The notes: generated from the letters alone by a model not told the origin. A stretch of 64,000 bases of DNA from AP-15 sp963724435 (GCA_963724435.1 CAVRUN010000010.1:372001-436000), one strand, 5' to 3'; positions 1 through 9,609 are shown, counted from the stretch's first letter. Numbers and translations are program-made.

Positions 1-903
1 GCCGCAAAAGGCTCCGACCCCGGTCATGCTCGACAACAAACCGATGCCGACGGCGCCGAGCCCGAGCTGGTCGTGACCGATCACCGGGATCATGCTGGTC
101 GCAGGCCAGCCGAACATGTTGTAGATGACGGTGACGGTCAGGGTTGCGATCAGGCGCGGGGTGCGGCGAACCAGGGCCAGACCCTCGGCCATCCTCGCCA
201 ATATGGTCTGCGTGCTCGACGGAACGGCAGGGTTGCGATAGTGGACCCGTGATGCCGCAACGAGGGCGACGACATAACACAGGACGCTGACGCAGAACGC
301 GCCGCCGATCCCGAACGACGCCAGTAGCACGCCGCCGATCGTCGGGCCGACGATCTGGCTTGCATTGTTGGCGCCGACATCGATGGACATCGCGCTGCTC
401 ATGCGCTCGGGCCCGACAACGTCGCCAATCATCGTGCGGCGCACCGGGTTATCCGCGGTCCAGCCGATGCCGTTGAACAAGGCGGCCACCGCTAGGTGCC
501 AGATCGCAAGTGTGCCGGTCCAGGCGAGGATCGCCAGGGTCAGCGAGGTCAGCGCCATCGACAGGACGACGAGGATCAATGCACTGCGCCGCTCGCAGCG
601 CTCGGCAAGCGCGCCGATAAACGCGCCGAACAGCGCCATCGGCAGCATTCGCAGCATCGTTAACGCAGCGACGACGAAGGGCGAGCCGGTGTGCTGATAG
701 GCGAACACTGCGACCGCCAGCATTTCCAGCCAGCGCACGCCAAACACCACGAGGCCGACCAGCCACAGCCGCCAGAAGTCAGGGGCGTCGATCCGCCACG
801 CCCTCGGGTCGGGACGCGCGATGACAAAGCTTGCGGCATGGCCTTTTGCGGCGGGGCCGGGCGAAACCCGCCGCGCTCTCGGCCACCGCACCATGCCGCT
901 CAT
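1..903 (-). CDS. MFS transporter, 3' end beyond the window (partial)
   Basis: Reading the minus strand from an ATG at 903 gives 301 codons open to the window edge. The product is a hydrophobic major facilitator with several membrane segments after a polar stretch of about 40 residues. The GALAERxxRR-like loop between the second and third segments and the wide Gly/Ala helices fit the exporter branch of the family (EntS or macrolide-efflux type). The stretch after about residue 135 (NGIGWTADNPVRRTMIGDVV) is typical of that branch. A strong AGGAGG lies about 7 bases before the ATG and supports the start. The substrate cannot be told. It points away from the mobile-element scar on its right and is cut by the window start. 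Confidence 0.85.
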   Translation of the reverse strand, partial: MSGMVRWPRARRVSPGPAAKGHAASFVIARPDPRAWRIDAPDFWRLWLVGLVVFGVRWLEMLAVAVFAYQHTGSPFVVAALTMLRMLPMALFGAFIGALAERCERRSALILVVLSMALTSLTLAILAWTGTLAIWHLAVAALFNGIGWTADNPVRRTMIGDVVGPERMSSAMSIDVGANNASQIVGPTIGGVLLASFGIGGAFCVSVLCYVVALVAASRVHYRNPAVPSSTQTILARMAEGLALVRRTPRLIATLTVTVIYNMFGWPATSMIPVIGHDQLGLGAVGIGLLSSMTGVGAFCG

Positions 904-1094
904 ATGCCCCCTCCTATCCGTTTTCGTCCCGATGCGGCAAGGCGGGCTTGCTCTCGGACGCCGCATAACCAAGTTGCGGTTCATCGGGCGGATGACTCCG
1001 CTGCCGCAGACTTAGGGAAACGCTGAAATAAGCCGAGGCAAGGGCGCGGGCAACGGGTAGAATCCGCGGGTCCGGGGGGACCAAGGGGCGGGCG

Positions 1095-2095
1095 ATGCAG
1101 CGGCAGGGGAGCTTTTCGCAGGCGGAATACGCCGGCAAGAAAAGGCAGACGCGCCGGGACCGGTTTTTGGCCGAGATGGAAGAGGTTGTGCCGTGGGCAC
1201 GGCTGGTCGATCGTCTGCGACCTTTCTACCCGAAGGGAGAGCGCGGCCGGCCGCCGGTTGGGCTGGAGCGGATGCTGCGGATCTACTTTTTGCAGCAGTG
1301 GTACGGGCTGGCCGACGAGGCCGTGGAGGACGCGCTGTACGACAGCCAGGCGTTGCGCGGCTTTGCCGGCATTGATCTGTCAGTGGCGACAGTTCCGGAC
1401 GCGACGACGGTGCTGAACTTCCGCCATTGGTTAGAGCAGCACGACTTGACTCGGGTTCTGTTCGACGAGGTCGGTGCGATGCTGGAGGAGCGCGGCTTGT
1501 TGATGCGCCAGGGAACAATCGTCGACGCCGTCCTCGCGAAGGCGGGGATCATCGCCGCCCCGCCTTCGACCAAGAACAAAAGCAAGGCGCGCGACCCGGA
1601 GATGCACCAGACCAAGAAGGGCAACCAGTGGCACTTCGGGATGAAGGCGCATATCGGGGTCGATGTCGCCTCGGGGGTGGTGCACACGGTTATCGGCACC
1701 GCTGCCAACGAGGCCGATATCAATCAGGCAGCGGCCTTACTGCACGGCCAGGAGACGGATGTCTTCGCCGATGCCGGCTACACCGGGGCGGACAAGCGGC
1801 CCGAATTTGAGGGCTGCGATATCTGCTGGAACATCGCGATCAAGCGCAGCGTCATCAAGCCATTGCCCGAACGGCTGCGGAATTGGGCCGAGGCAGTGGA
1901 GCGAGCGCTGTCACAGGTGCGGGCCTGGGTCGAGCACCCGTTCCATATCATCAAAAACCCCGGCCTGCGCCGGGGCAGGCTCTGTTCCGCCATAAGAAGC
2001 TGCGCTATCGCGGGCTGGCCAAGAACACGGCGCAGCTGCACACCCTGTTCGCGCTGGCCAACCTGGTGATCGTCAAGAAAGCGCTGCTCGCCTAG
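1095..2095 (+). pseudogene. IS5-family transposase, frameshifted near the C-terminus
   Basis: DDE transposase of the IS5 family. The N-terminal part (RLRPFYPKGERGRPPVGLE) and the middle (TKKGNQWHFGMKAHIGVD; DAGYTGADKRPE) are typical, and the reading frame is intact to residue 288. After VEHPFHIIKN the conserved tail (LFRHKKLRYRGLAKN) continues in another frame up to 2095, while the original frame runs on to an unrelated end at 2069. The two halves are separated by 23 surplus bases (1959-1981) that contain a perfect 6-bp stem hairpin. The element is therefore probably inactive. A possible left end (TAGGGAAACGCTGAAATAA) lies near 1013-1031, but no inverted copy was found downstream, so the right end may have been lost. 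Confidence 0.85.
1959..1981 (+). repeat. 23-bp palindromic insertion in the transposase gene
   Basis: The segment lies exactly between the codons for the conserved HIIKN and LFRHKK blocks. With the preceding C it reads CCCCGG, six bases, then CCGGGG, a perfect short hairpin. Because 23 is not divisible by three, it breaks the reading frame. Its origin is unknown: a small insertion, a replication slip, or a variable loop next to a separate deletion. Confidence 0.5.
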
Positions 2096-2125
2096 GGCCG
2101 TGTCTGATCACGCCTGGACGGTGCC

Positions 2126-4420
2126 TTGATCCCGAAAACAACGCAGCAAGACAACACCACAAACCCGGTCTTCTGCCGATACAGTCCATTACCGAGTACG
2201 CCGATACAGCAAAATTATGCCTCGGTCGGCAAACCGTCGCCTACGCCGCCATTGTTCGGCGTTTCCCTAGAGGTTCCGCCGGAGAGTAGTGGTCTCACAG
2301 CGGCCGAAGCGATGAGCTTTCCCGCGGTCGAGTTGTTCAACGAACGAGCGATGGCGACGCTCGACGGTTCCGACCTTGCCGAAGCCGACATCCCCATCGC
2401 GCTCGAGATATGCCGGAGGCTCGACGGCGTGCCGCTCGCAATCGAGCTGGCGGCGGCGCAGGTCGACGTGTTCGGCGTCAGGGGTCTAGCAGCCGCGCAT
2501 CTCGACGACCGCCTCGCGGTGTTAACCAGGGGGCGCCGTACGGCGCTGCCGAGGCAACAAACCCTCCGCGCCACGATCGACTGGAGCTATGAACTGCTGT
2601 CTGCGCCGGAACGGCGCTTGCTGTGTCGTTTGGCAATTTTTCCGGCAGGCTTCGAGCTAGAGGCTGCGGCGGCTCTTATGAACGAGAGCGACGATGCTCC
2701 TACCGACATCGGCGAGGACATCGCAAGCCTCGTCGCCAAGTCGCTTGTGAGCCGGGACGGATCCACCCCAGCGGGTCGATGGCGGTTGCTCGAGACGATC
2801 CGGGCCTATGCGCTCGAAAAACTGGCGGAACGGGACGAGGTCAATGAAACCGCACGCCGACATGCTGAGTTCTTCCGAGACCTCATCGTGCCTGCGACGA
2901 CGAGCTCAGTGTTACGAATTTCCGTCGACGATGTGGCCCGCTTTGGGCGAGAGATCGACAATGTTCGCGCCGCACTCGACTGGTCGTTTTCCCCGACCGG
3001 AGATGCGGCGATCGGCGTTGCCCTGACGGCCGCGTTTGCGCCCATGTGGCTGCATTTATTGCTTGTAGTGGAATGCCGTGAGCGCGTGCTGGACATTCTT
3101 TCACCCGATTTCAATCTGGTAGCGCCGCTCGAACGACGACTGCACATTTCGCTAGGCATCGCGCTCACCCTGACACTGGGACCGGTCGAACGGACCAGGA
3201 CGATTTTGGCCAAAGCGCGGCAACTCGCCGAAAGCGTGGACGACGTCGAGGCTGAATTGCGTATGTTGTGGGCGCAGTGGTCCATGGAAAATATACTTGG
3301 AGAATACCGTGCGGCCCAATCAACGGCCTGGTTCTGGTTCGGCAACCAGGGCTGGGAATATCTTGAGATCGGCCGCTTCTGGCAAATACTGCTTGCTGCT
3401 GGCCTCATCTTCTGGTTTGGCTTGCTGTGGCGCGCCGTAGCACCCGCTTGGCGTGATCCGGAGCGGCGCGGGCTCACCACGTTCTTCTTGATCGCCGCCG
3501 CGGCGATTCCGGTTTTCTACCTGCCTGCTCTGTTTTTCGGTGGTTCGACGCACTACACGGTCGCGGATACCTGGCGTTTCTGGATAATCCATCTCTGGGT
3601 CGAAGGCTTCTTCGAGCTGTTCGTCGCGATCATCTTTTATCAGCTCGGGCTGGTCGAGCGTATCACCGCTCTGCGGGTCATCTATCTCGATGTCATTCTT
3701 ATTTATGGCGGCGGCCTTATTGGCACCGGACATCACTGGTACTTCACCGGCCAGACCCAGCTCAACATGGCGCTCTCTGCGACCTTCTCGGCGCTCGAGG
3801 TCGTCCCGCTGACCTTGCTCACCCTCGATGCCGCGGACTTCGTCACGGTAATGCGCGGCGAAGCCGGCCTGCCGTTTCGGCATAAATGGACGTTTTACTT
3901 CCTGATGGCCGTCGGCTTCTGGAATTTTACCGGGGCAGGCGTCTTCGGCTTTCTGATCAACATGCCTATCGCCAGCTATTTCGAGGCCGGGACTAACCTT
4001 ACGCCCAATCACGGGCATGCGGCGATGATGGGCGTCTTTGGCATGTTGGGCGTGGCGCTAATGGTTTTCGTCCTCCGCGAGATGGTGCACCAGTCACTCT
4101 GGCCCCGGCTTGAAAAGTATGTCCGCTGCGGCTTCTGGGGTCTCAACATCGGCCTCGCGATGATGATCCTATTTAGCCTGTTCCCGTCCGGCGTGCTCCA
4201 GGTGCGCGACGTGCTGGAAAACGGCTACTGGCACGCCCGAAGTCTTGCCTATCTCAGCGGCGCGCTGCCGCGTTTGCTGGAATGGCTGCGGCTGCCGGGC
4301 GGCCTGGTCTTCATCTTCCTCGGTGCGCTACCGATCCTCCTCGCCGTCGGGCTCAGCTATTTGAGCCTGTGGTCGGAACGGCCCCAAGCCGGAGCGCGGG
4401 GCCCAACCGCGGCCGCATAA
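2126..4420 (+). pseudogene. Chimeric ORF: AfsR/LuxR-type regulator ATPase fused to C-terminal half of quinol NO reductase
   Basis: One open frame of 764 codons joins two unrelated gene fragments. Residues about 50-398 match the NB-ARC-like ATPase and following helical region of large transcriptional regulators (ICRRLDGVPLAIELAAAQV, then TIDWSYELL and RWRLLETIRAYALEKL). The P-loop half, the DNA-binding domain and the start are missing. From residue about 399 the frame becomes the membrane core of a qNor-type nitric oxide reductase (WFWFGNQGWEYLEIGRFW). It keeps the expected metal ligands: H489 and E493 in HLWVEGFFE, H536-H537 in GTGHHW, H629 and H631 in NHGHAAMMG. It lacks the N-terminal qNor half with the cytochrome-c-like domain and the first helices. 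Neither parent activity is likely. The join falls inside GAAxSTAW-like sequence near 3317-3328, which suggests a deletion through short shared sequence. The first about 45 residues match nothing recognised. Confidence 0.85.
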
Positions 4421-4918
4421 CGAGGTACCGCGGCCGTTCGAATGCCAGTCAACGGCCTTCTCTCTACGCAATCTGCTGGGGATGCCGACACTGTAATGCC
4501 TCGAAGTAATATAATGCCTCGAAGCAATCCGAACTGGCTGAAGAGTGAAAAGGGGATCGTTCCGCCGGCTGGGTGTCGTTCCTATAGCCAGTAGTCAGCT
4601 CCCATCTCGCTGTCGAGGGAGTAAACGGCAGCTATAGTGGTGCCGAGTGGCGCGGTGGCACGGATTGAGACGGCTAGCTTGGCCTGACTCGAATGGCCGG
4701 TTCCAATTATCCTCGGCACCCTAGCAAAGGCCGAGCTAGGGTCGAAGCCGATGTTCGATGGCGGGTCCAGCGAACGGCGGAAATCGGCGCGTTTGAGCCG
4801 TTACCGGAGGCTGAGCAAAGGTCTCTTCTCCGAACCGACAGCAGTCGCTCGGCCCTGGGCGCGGTCACCGCGCCATCAGCTCAACCCAATTTTTGTTGAG
4901 TGCACGACCTACGCCCCC
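4421..4918. other. Gene-free accessory stretch
   Basis: About 500 bases between the chimeric ORF and the IS427-type remnant. Open frames here are short and resemble no known protein. The only structure seen is a near-perfect direct repeat at 4494-4528, listed separately. The stretch is best read as debris of earlier insertions. Confidence 0.5.
4494..4528 (+). repeat. 17-bp direct repeat, two adjacent copies
   Basis: TAATGCCTCGAAGTAAT at 4494-4510 is followed after one base by the same sequence with one change (TAATGCCTCGAAGCAAT, 4512-4528). It lies about 75 bases after the chimeric ORF in non-coding debris. It may be a slip duplication or the remains of an insertion target site. Confidence 0.6.
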
Positions 4919-5098
4919 TAGTGAGCCGCCTGAGGCGAGTCGAGGGTCACGAAGGTAGACTGGGTTTCGGCAAGGTTCTCGAAATCGTTGGCGAGACGCT
5001 GGCTGCGTCCGAACCAGGAGAAAGTGCGTTCGACCATCCTGCCACGCGCTAGGACGACAAAGCCTTTCGCGTCGTCCCTCCGTTTGACGATCTAGAGC
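4919..5098 (-). pseudogene. IS427-type (IS5 family) transposase, C-terminal fragment
   Basis: Reading the minus strand gives IVKRRDDAKGFVVLARGRMV followed by ERTFSWFGRSQRLANDFEN and AETQSTFVTLDSP, then a stop at 4919. This is the well-known C-terminal block of IS427-group transposases (VVERTFSWL.R..RL..DFE). Only about 58 codons are recognisable and no upstream part is present, so it is a dead fragment. Its right side abuts the decayed zinc-ribbon-like gene. Confidence 0.8.
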
Positions 5099-5540
5099 CG
5101 CCCAACAACCGCTTGCCTCTGATCACGAACTCCGCGTTGGCTTTCTCGACCACTCGCTCCCAGCACTCGCGTTTCCTCGCATAGGTTTGCCAACGCATCC
5201 ATTTGGCTTTGGCGGGGGACGGTCCCAAGTCGCCCAGCCGCCGAGTTGACGGTTCAGCGTCGCGGCTCTTCTCTGGAAACGACCGAACCGGTCATCACGC
5301 TGGGAGGCGGCGTAACCATGGGCCTCGCGGCTCCAAAAATGCCAACCGCCAGTGGGCAGAAACAACTTGGTCACGCGCCAGGCTGTCTGCGGGCACAGGA
5401 CCTCGCCATAGGTCGGCACGGTCCTGGTCAGATACACGATGTCGGCGGCGCTGGAGGCAATCAAGCAGCCCGGGCCGCAGCGCTGCCCCTAACGTAAACG
5501 GATTGGCGGCCCCGGATGCGAGCGAGTGCAAGCGCTGCTA
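5099..5540 (-). pseudogene. Decayed gene of a conserved zinc-ribbon-like hypothetical family
   Basis: In one minus frame (about 5464 down to 5230) the sequence reads LTRTVPTYGEV, then RVTKLFLPTGGWHFWSREAH and YAASQRDDRFGRFQRRAATL. After a frameshift near 5210 it continues as AKAKWMRWQTYARKRECWER up to about 5099. From memory this pattern (a cysteine-containing start, LFLPAGGW, YASQREDR, LNRQLGG, PKPKWMRWRTY) belongs to a small protein of unknown function common in alphaproteobacteria and often near mobile DNA. The frame breaks at least once, near an A-run, and no good start is seen. Assignment rests on remembered family resemblance. Confidence 0.55.
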
Positions 5541-5684
5541 AGGCCTTTTAGGTTAGGACATTTCTCGCCAAGCTATTGATGTAATGTTGTGGATGTGAGA
5601 TCGGGTAGGACACGCAAGGGATTGAAATCACGCATTTGCGGCGGTTCGGTAGGGGACGCCAGCACTGAAAAACACCATTGAAAG

Positions 5685-6568
5685 TCAAGGCGTTTTGAGC
5701 CTGATTGTCTCACCGGACGCCACCGCCGGAAAAAGTGGGACACTTTGTTGCTGTATTGTGCCCTTAAGCGGCGGCGCCGGCACGGTGGATGTGAGATCAT
5801 TGTTGCGGTTTTGCCCCTGCAGCAACGGCGCTGCCTGGCTTTCGAGTTTGGCGCGGTTCGCCTTCTTGGTATACACAGCAGCCTGCTGCGGGTTGGTCCA
5901 GCCAAACAGCGCCATCAGCTGATGTTCTGTGGCGCCGGCTTCGGCGCAGCGCTGCGCCCCAAGCTTGCGTAGCCCATGCGCGCTGAGCCCCTCGAGCCCG
6001 GCTTCGCGGCACCGTTTTTAAACCAATTGCCAAACCCCTTGGCCGAGTGCGGCTTTCCAAATTCGGTCACCAGGTAAACCAAGTGGCCGGTCAGCGTCGC
6101 GTCGATGCTTTGACGTAACGGCGGCAAAATTGGCAGTTCGTGTGTCTTGATGATGCGCGAACGGCCCTTCGTCTCGGTGAAGACGAGCTTTTGCAGCTCG
6201 CGTGTGTTGCCGTCGGGCGATGTCTCCGGAAACCAGCGCTCCATCTGAGGACCAAGCCTCACGACATCCGAGCGCCGCACACCGGTGTAGAGCAGGAGAT
6301 CAAACGCCAGTCGTGCCTTCGTGCCGATCGGATGGCGGGCCTCATAGCGCGCCGCATCGCTATCGGACCATGCCCGAATGCCGTCTCGATTATTGCTGCG
6401 TAATCGACCGACATCGCGTGCCGGGTTCTTTTTGGCATAGGCATATTCGGGCGAAGTCGCCCATGTGAGCAGCTGACGCAATGCCTTGACACGGTTATTG
6501 GTGGCGGATGCGGAATTCCGCATCGCGCCTGTTAGGGGATCAAAAGCCGGGCTATTCGACGGGCACAA
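5685..6568 (-). pseudogene. Tyrosine recombinase (integrase), truncated at the N-terminus and frameshifted
   Basis: The minus strand encodes the core-binding tail (NNRVKALRQLLTWA) and most of the catalytic domain. Arginine I lies in TGVRRSDVVRLG. After a one-base loss near 6013 (in TTTAAAAACGG on the minus strand) the other frame gives the HxxR box (AHGLRKLG) and ends with FGWTNPQQAAVYTKKANR, holding the nucleophilic Tyr. All catalytic residues are thus recognisable, but not in one frame. The N-terminal arm-binding part is missing, and the recognisable homology stops near 6500, right beside the stop of the cupin gene. The element once integrated here has been largely deleted. No attachment site was identified. 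Confidence 0.8.
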
Positions 6569-6902
6569 AGATCGAATGGCGGATTTTGCCTTCGACGTGC
6601 TGCGAGAGATGACCTTTGCCGCTGGTGTCCTCGACCAGGATCACTTCGCCGATGCCGATGACGCGGCTCTCGCCGTCACTGGCGGTGATCTTTACCCCGG
6701 CGTCGAGATTGATGATGTATTGCCGGCGCGGGGCGGGGTGCCAGTCGACATCGTGTTCGGCCTGGGTCTCGCGAAAGATGATGCCGTTCGCGGGCAGTCG
6801 CTTCGACAGTTTGCTGCCGCGCCGTTCCTCTGCCCATTCGACCTCTATATCTCGGAAATGCGATTGGCCGTTGGCGTCGGTATAAAGATTATGGATGCGC
6901 AT
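6552..6902 (-). CDS. Small cupin-domain protein
   Basis: 116 residues. The start at 6902 is chosen because GGGAGG stands 7 bases before the ATG; a longer upstream frame exists but has no such signal. A cupin fold is suggested by the spacing of the conserved blocks: HDVDWHPAPRRQYIINLDAG in the first motif region, then GEVILVEDTSGKGHLSQ in the second. Similar small proteins are annotated only as cupin-domain proteins of unknown substrate. Its 3' end touches the truncated integrase, so the mobile-element scar ends here. Enzyme activity is not established. Confidence 0.8.
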   Translation of the reverse strand: MRIHNLYTDANGQSHFRDIEVEWAEERRGSKLSKRLPANGIIFRETQAEHDVDWHPAPRRQYIINLDAGVKITASDGESRVIGIGEVILVEDTSGKGHLSQHVEGKIRHSIFVPVE

Positions 6903-7084
6903 TGCGGTTTCCTCCCTAAACAAGTCAACCTGCGATTTATAACATAATTGCCGAAAGTTGGGCGGTGGGTGCGTGTCCTGATTGGGGCGCGCGGCTGACA
7001 TGAACTCTCGGCATTTGCCTCGCCGCAAACTATTCTTTATCGCGACGTCCCTCTGCCGGATTCCGGCACCCTGGAGGGAGCGCC

Positions 7085-8395
7085 ATGGTTCGCACGGTCG
7101 AGCAATCGGCCATGCGCAAAGTATATTTGCGCATATTGCCGTTCGCTGTACTGACCTATTTCTTTTGCTATCTCGACCGGATCAACGTTGGCTTTGCCGC
7201 GCTGACGATGAACAAGGATATCGGCCTCGACCCGGCAATGTACGGCATGGCGGCCGGCGCGTTTTTCTGGGGCTATGTGCTGTTCGAGGTCCCGAGCAAC
7301 ATTATTCTCGAAAAGCTCGGCGCGCGGCTGTGGATCGCCCGCATCATGGTCACCTGGGGCCTGGTCTCCGGCGCCACCGCGCTTGCCACCGGCCCTTATA
7401 GCTTTATGGCGATCCGCTTTTTGCTGGGTCTGGCCGAGGCGGGGCTGTTCCCTGGCTTTGTGCTTTATTTCACCTATTGGTTTCCGGATGCGCATCGCGC
7501 CCGGATCAATTCCGGTTTCACCTTGGCGTTGCCGATTGCGGTCGCGAGCGGTGCGCCGGTATCGACAGCACTCCTTGGGTTGAGCGGTCTGTTTGGTTTG
7601 CGTGGCTGGCAGATCATGTACATCACCGAGGCGATCCCGACCGTGTTGATCGGCATCATCGCGTTCTTTTATCTGACCGACCGGCCGCGGGATGCGCACT
7701 GGCTCAATAACGAGGAGAAAGATTGGCTGGAACACACGATCGGCCATGAACAGCGAAGCATCCATGCCCATCACGGCATCGGTGTGCTGCGCTCGTTCTT
7801 TGACCCCAAGGTGCTGCTGCTGTCGCTGAATTACATCGGCATCGTCACCGCCAGCCTCGGGCTGTTGTTGTTCCTGCCGCAGATCATCAAGCAGCTCGGC
7901 GTGACCAACATGCAGGTCGGCTGGCTGACCATGATCCCGTATATCTTTGGCGCGATCAGCATGGTGGTGTGCGGCTGGATCTCCGACCATATCGGCGACC
8001 GGCGCTGGAGCTTGTTTACCACCTGCGTAATTTCGACCATCGGCCTGATCTTTGCCGGCTTGACCGTCGGGACGTGGTGGTCGCTGGTTGGCATCGTGAT
8101 CGCCGCAATCGGCTTTTACGGCACCAAGGGACCGTTCTGGTCGATGCCGACAATGTTCCTGACGGGTCCTGCGGCTGCTGCCGGCATCGCCTGGATCAAC
8201 TCGCTTGGCAATCTCGGCGGCTTTTTCGGCCCGAGCATTGTCGGCTGGGCCAAGCAGCTGAGCGGCAGCTTTGCCGGCGGGCTCTACGCGCTGGCGTTGT
8301 GCGCGCTGGTCTCCGCCGTCGTGTCGCTGTTCGGATTAAAGATCCGCAGTGCCGTGACCGCCGCCCCCAAAACCGCAGCCTTTGTCGCGGAGTAA
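7085..8395 (+). CDS. MFS transporter of the anion:cation symporter (ACS) group
   Basis: 436 residues, the normal length for the family, with about 12 membrane helices. The opening helix (FAVLTYFFCYLDRINVGFAA) is the ACS signature seen in glucarate, phthalate and tartrate permeases. A second typical stretch is the loop after helix 2 (VPSNIILEKLGARLWIARIM). The central cytoplasmic loop (about residues 200-240) carries DRPRDAHWLNNEEKDWLE, also usual for the group. GGAGGG lies 7 bases before the ATG. It likely imports a carboxylic acid with protons; the exact substrate cannot be read from the sequence. It stands alone, diverging from the cupin gene, and is followed by a REP-like palindrome. Confidence 0.92.
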   Translation: MVRTVEQSAMRKVYLRILPFAVLTYFFCYLDRINVGFAALTMNKDIGLDPAMYGMAAGAFFWGYVLFEVPSNIILEKLGARLWIARIMVTWGLVSGATALATGPYSFMAIRFLLGLAEAGLFPGFVLYFTYWFPDAHRARINSGFTLALPIAVASGAPVSTALLGLSGLFGLRGWQIMYITEAIPTVLIGIIAFFYLTDRPRDAHWLNNEEKDWLEHTIGHEQRSIHAHHGIGVLRSFFDPKVLLLSLNYIGIVTASLGLLLFLPQIIKQLGVTNMQVGWLTMIPYIFGAISMVVCGWISDHIGDRRWSLFTTCVISTIGLIFAGLTVGTWWSLVGIVIAAIGFYGTKGPFWSMPTMFLTGPAAAAGIAWINSLGNLGGFFGPSIVGWAKQLSGSFAGGLYALALCALVSAVVSLFGLKIRSAVTAAPKTAAFVAE

Positions 8396-8421
8396 GCGAT
8401 CCCGTGGTTCCGTGATCACGT

Positions 8422-8452
8422 AGGATGGGCTAAGCGTCGCGAAGCCCATCCT
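8422..8452 (+). repeat. REP-like palindrome A
   Basis: AGGATGGGCT at 8422-8431 is mirrored by AGCCCATCCT at 8443-8452 around an 11-base loop. It lies 26 bases after the MFS stop codon, so it may end transcription or stabilise the mRNA. Two related but more decayed copies lie near 9120-9155 and 9811-9900 within 1.5 kb, which suggests a dispersed repeat family. Confidence 0.7.
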
Positions 8453-8530
8453 CCCGACAAAAAACGCGCGGGATCACCCTACCGGTCCGTTTGCGATAGG
8501 CTCGGTCATGGCGCTCGCAGAGGAGTTGGG

Positions 8531-9052
8531 ATGAGCGGGTTGCGCGTACTTTTCAATGCTGCGGAGATTGCCGCACGGGTCGACACGCTCGCGGTGGAGA
8601 TCGCGCGCACGGTACCCGATGATTTTGTCGTCATTGGGCTGCTCAAGGGTGCGGCGGTGTTTGTCGCCGACCTGATGCGCGCACTCGATCGGGCGGGAAC
8701 GCGGCCCGAGCTCGAATTCATGCGGCTCAGCAGCTACGGTGTTGGCAGTCAAAGCAGCGGTGCGGTGCAGCTTGTCGGCGACCTGCCGGCGGGCCTCGCC
8801 GGGCGATCAATGCTGCTTGTCGACGACATCGTCGATACCGGCCACTCGATCGCCTATGCCGCCGACCGGCTACGCGAATGCGGCATCGACCAGCTGTGGA
8901 AATGCGCACTGCTCGAGAAGCCACAGCGGCGGGAAATCGAGGTCACGATCGACTTCGTCGGCTTCTCGATCGGCGATCAGTTTGTCGTCGGCTATGGCAC
9001 CGACTACGCCGAGAAATACCGCCACCTGCCCTATATCGCCGCGCTGGAGTGA
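8531..9052 (+). CDS. hpt: Hypoxanthine phosphoribosyltransferase
   Basis: 173 residues, the usual size. It joins hypoxanthine or guanine to PRPP in purine salvage in the cytoplasm. The PRPP-binding loop is clear (MLLVDDIVDTGHS, about residues 95-107, with the two acidic residues DD). The PPi-binding loop GLLKGAAVF (about 37-45) and the purine-site end (DFVGFSIGDQFVVGYG.DYAEKYR) also match. AGAGGAG lies about 6 bases before the ATG. It is monocistronic, between REP-like elements. Confidence 0.93.
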   Translation: MSGLRVLFNAAEIAARVDTLAVEIARTVPDDFVVIGLLKGAAVFVADLMRALDRAGTRPELEFMRLSSYGVGSQSSGAVQLVGDLPAGLAGRSMLLVDDIVDTGHSIAYAADRLRECGIDQLWKCALLEKPQRREIEVTIDFVGFSIGDQFVVGYGTDYAEKYRHLPYIAALE

Positions 9053-9108
9053 AGGTGCGGCGGCTATCCACGTAGAATAGGCAGACCCAGCGAGAGCGAC
9101 GGAAGAGA

Positions 9109-9155
9109 AACGCAGAAAGTGGGCGTCGCGGCGCTCAGCCCATCCCTCGCTACTA
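9109..9155 (+). repeat. REP-like element B (decayed)
   Basis: The stretch GTGGGCGTCGCGGCGCTCAG followed by CCCATCCCTCGCTAC resembles the arms of palindrome A (AGCCCATCC) and of element C (CAGCCCATCCTATGCTCGC) but no longer forms a good stem. It lies between hpt and the convergent peptidoglycan-binding gene. Confidence 0.45.
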
Positions 9156-9162
9156 AGCTTGC

Positions 9163-9609
9163 TTACCTGCCCAAGTCGCTCGCCGCGGGAGAATTCACCA
9201 TTGAGTCGTCGCGGTCGGTTTTGGGCAATGTGCTCGATCCCTGCCCGATGCTGGCGTCGCCGGTTAACGCATCCCAGGTGCGGGCATCGAGCGATGACGT
9301 CCGGTTTAGCCCGTTCTTCGCCTGGAATTGATCGAGAGCCTGCTCTGTCTGCGGACCCAGGACACCATCGAGTGAGCCGTTGTAAAGGCCCCGATCGCGA
9401 AGCTCCACTTGCGCCCAGCGGATGTCGTCTTTTCGCAAGCTGCCGTCGGTCGGCGATACATGCGAAGTTTCGAACGCCTGTGCCTGTGGCATATTTGAGG
9501 CATTCACCGCATTGCCTGCGTCGGCGGCATAATCGAGAGCAGTACCAGCGATACCCAAAGCCAGTACCGACACAGTGCCCAGGACCATTTTTCGAAGCAA
9601 TCTCTTCAT
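9163..9609 (-). CDS. Exported peptidoglycan-binding-domain protein
   Basis: 148 residues. A signal peptide is clear: KRLLRK, then a hydrophobic core of about 18 residues ending near TALDYA. After a linker, residues about 60-115 form one PG_binding_1 repeat (IRWAQVELRDRGLYNGSLDG, then VLGPQTEQALDQFQAKNGL). Such domains bind the cell wall in the periplasm. No catalytic domain follows; the tail is short and polar, so this is a wall-binding accessory rather than a hydrolase. GAGGGG stands 5 bases before the ATG. It converges with hpt. Confidence 0.82.
   Translation of the reverse strand: MKRLLRKMVLGTVSVLALGIAGTALDYAADAGNAVNASNMPQAQAFETSHVSPTDGSLRKDDIRWAQVELRDRGLYNGSLDGVLGPQTEQALDQFQAKNGLNRTSSLDARTWDALTGDASIGQGSSTLPKTDRDDSMVNSPAASDLGR

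Noticed and set aside
1095..6568. Active mobile island
   Set aside because: Every mobility gene in this part carries a frameshift or truncation, so movement is unlikely.
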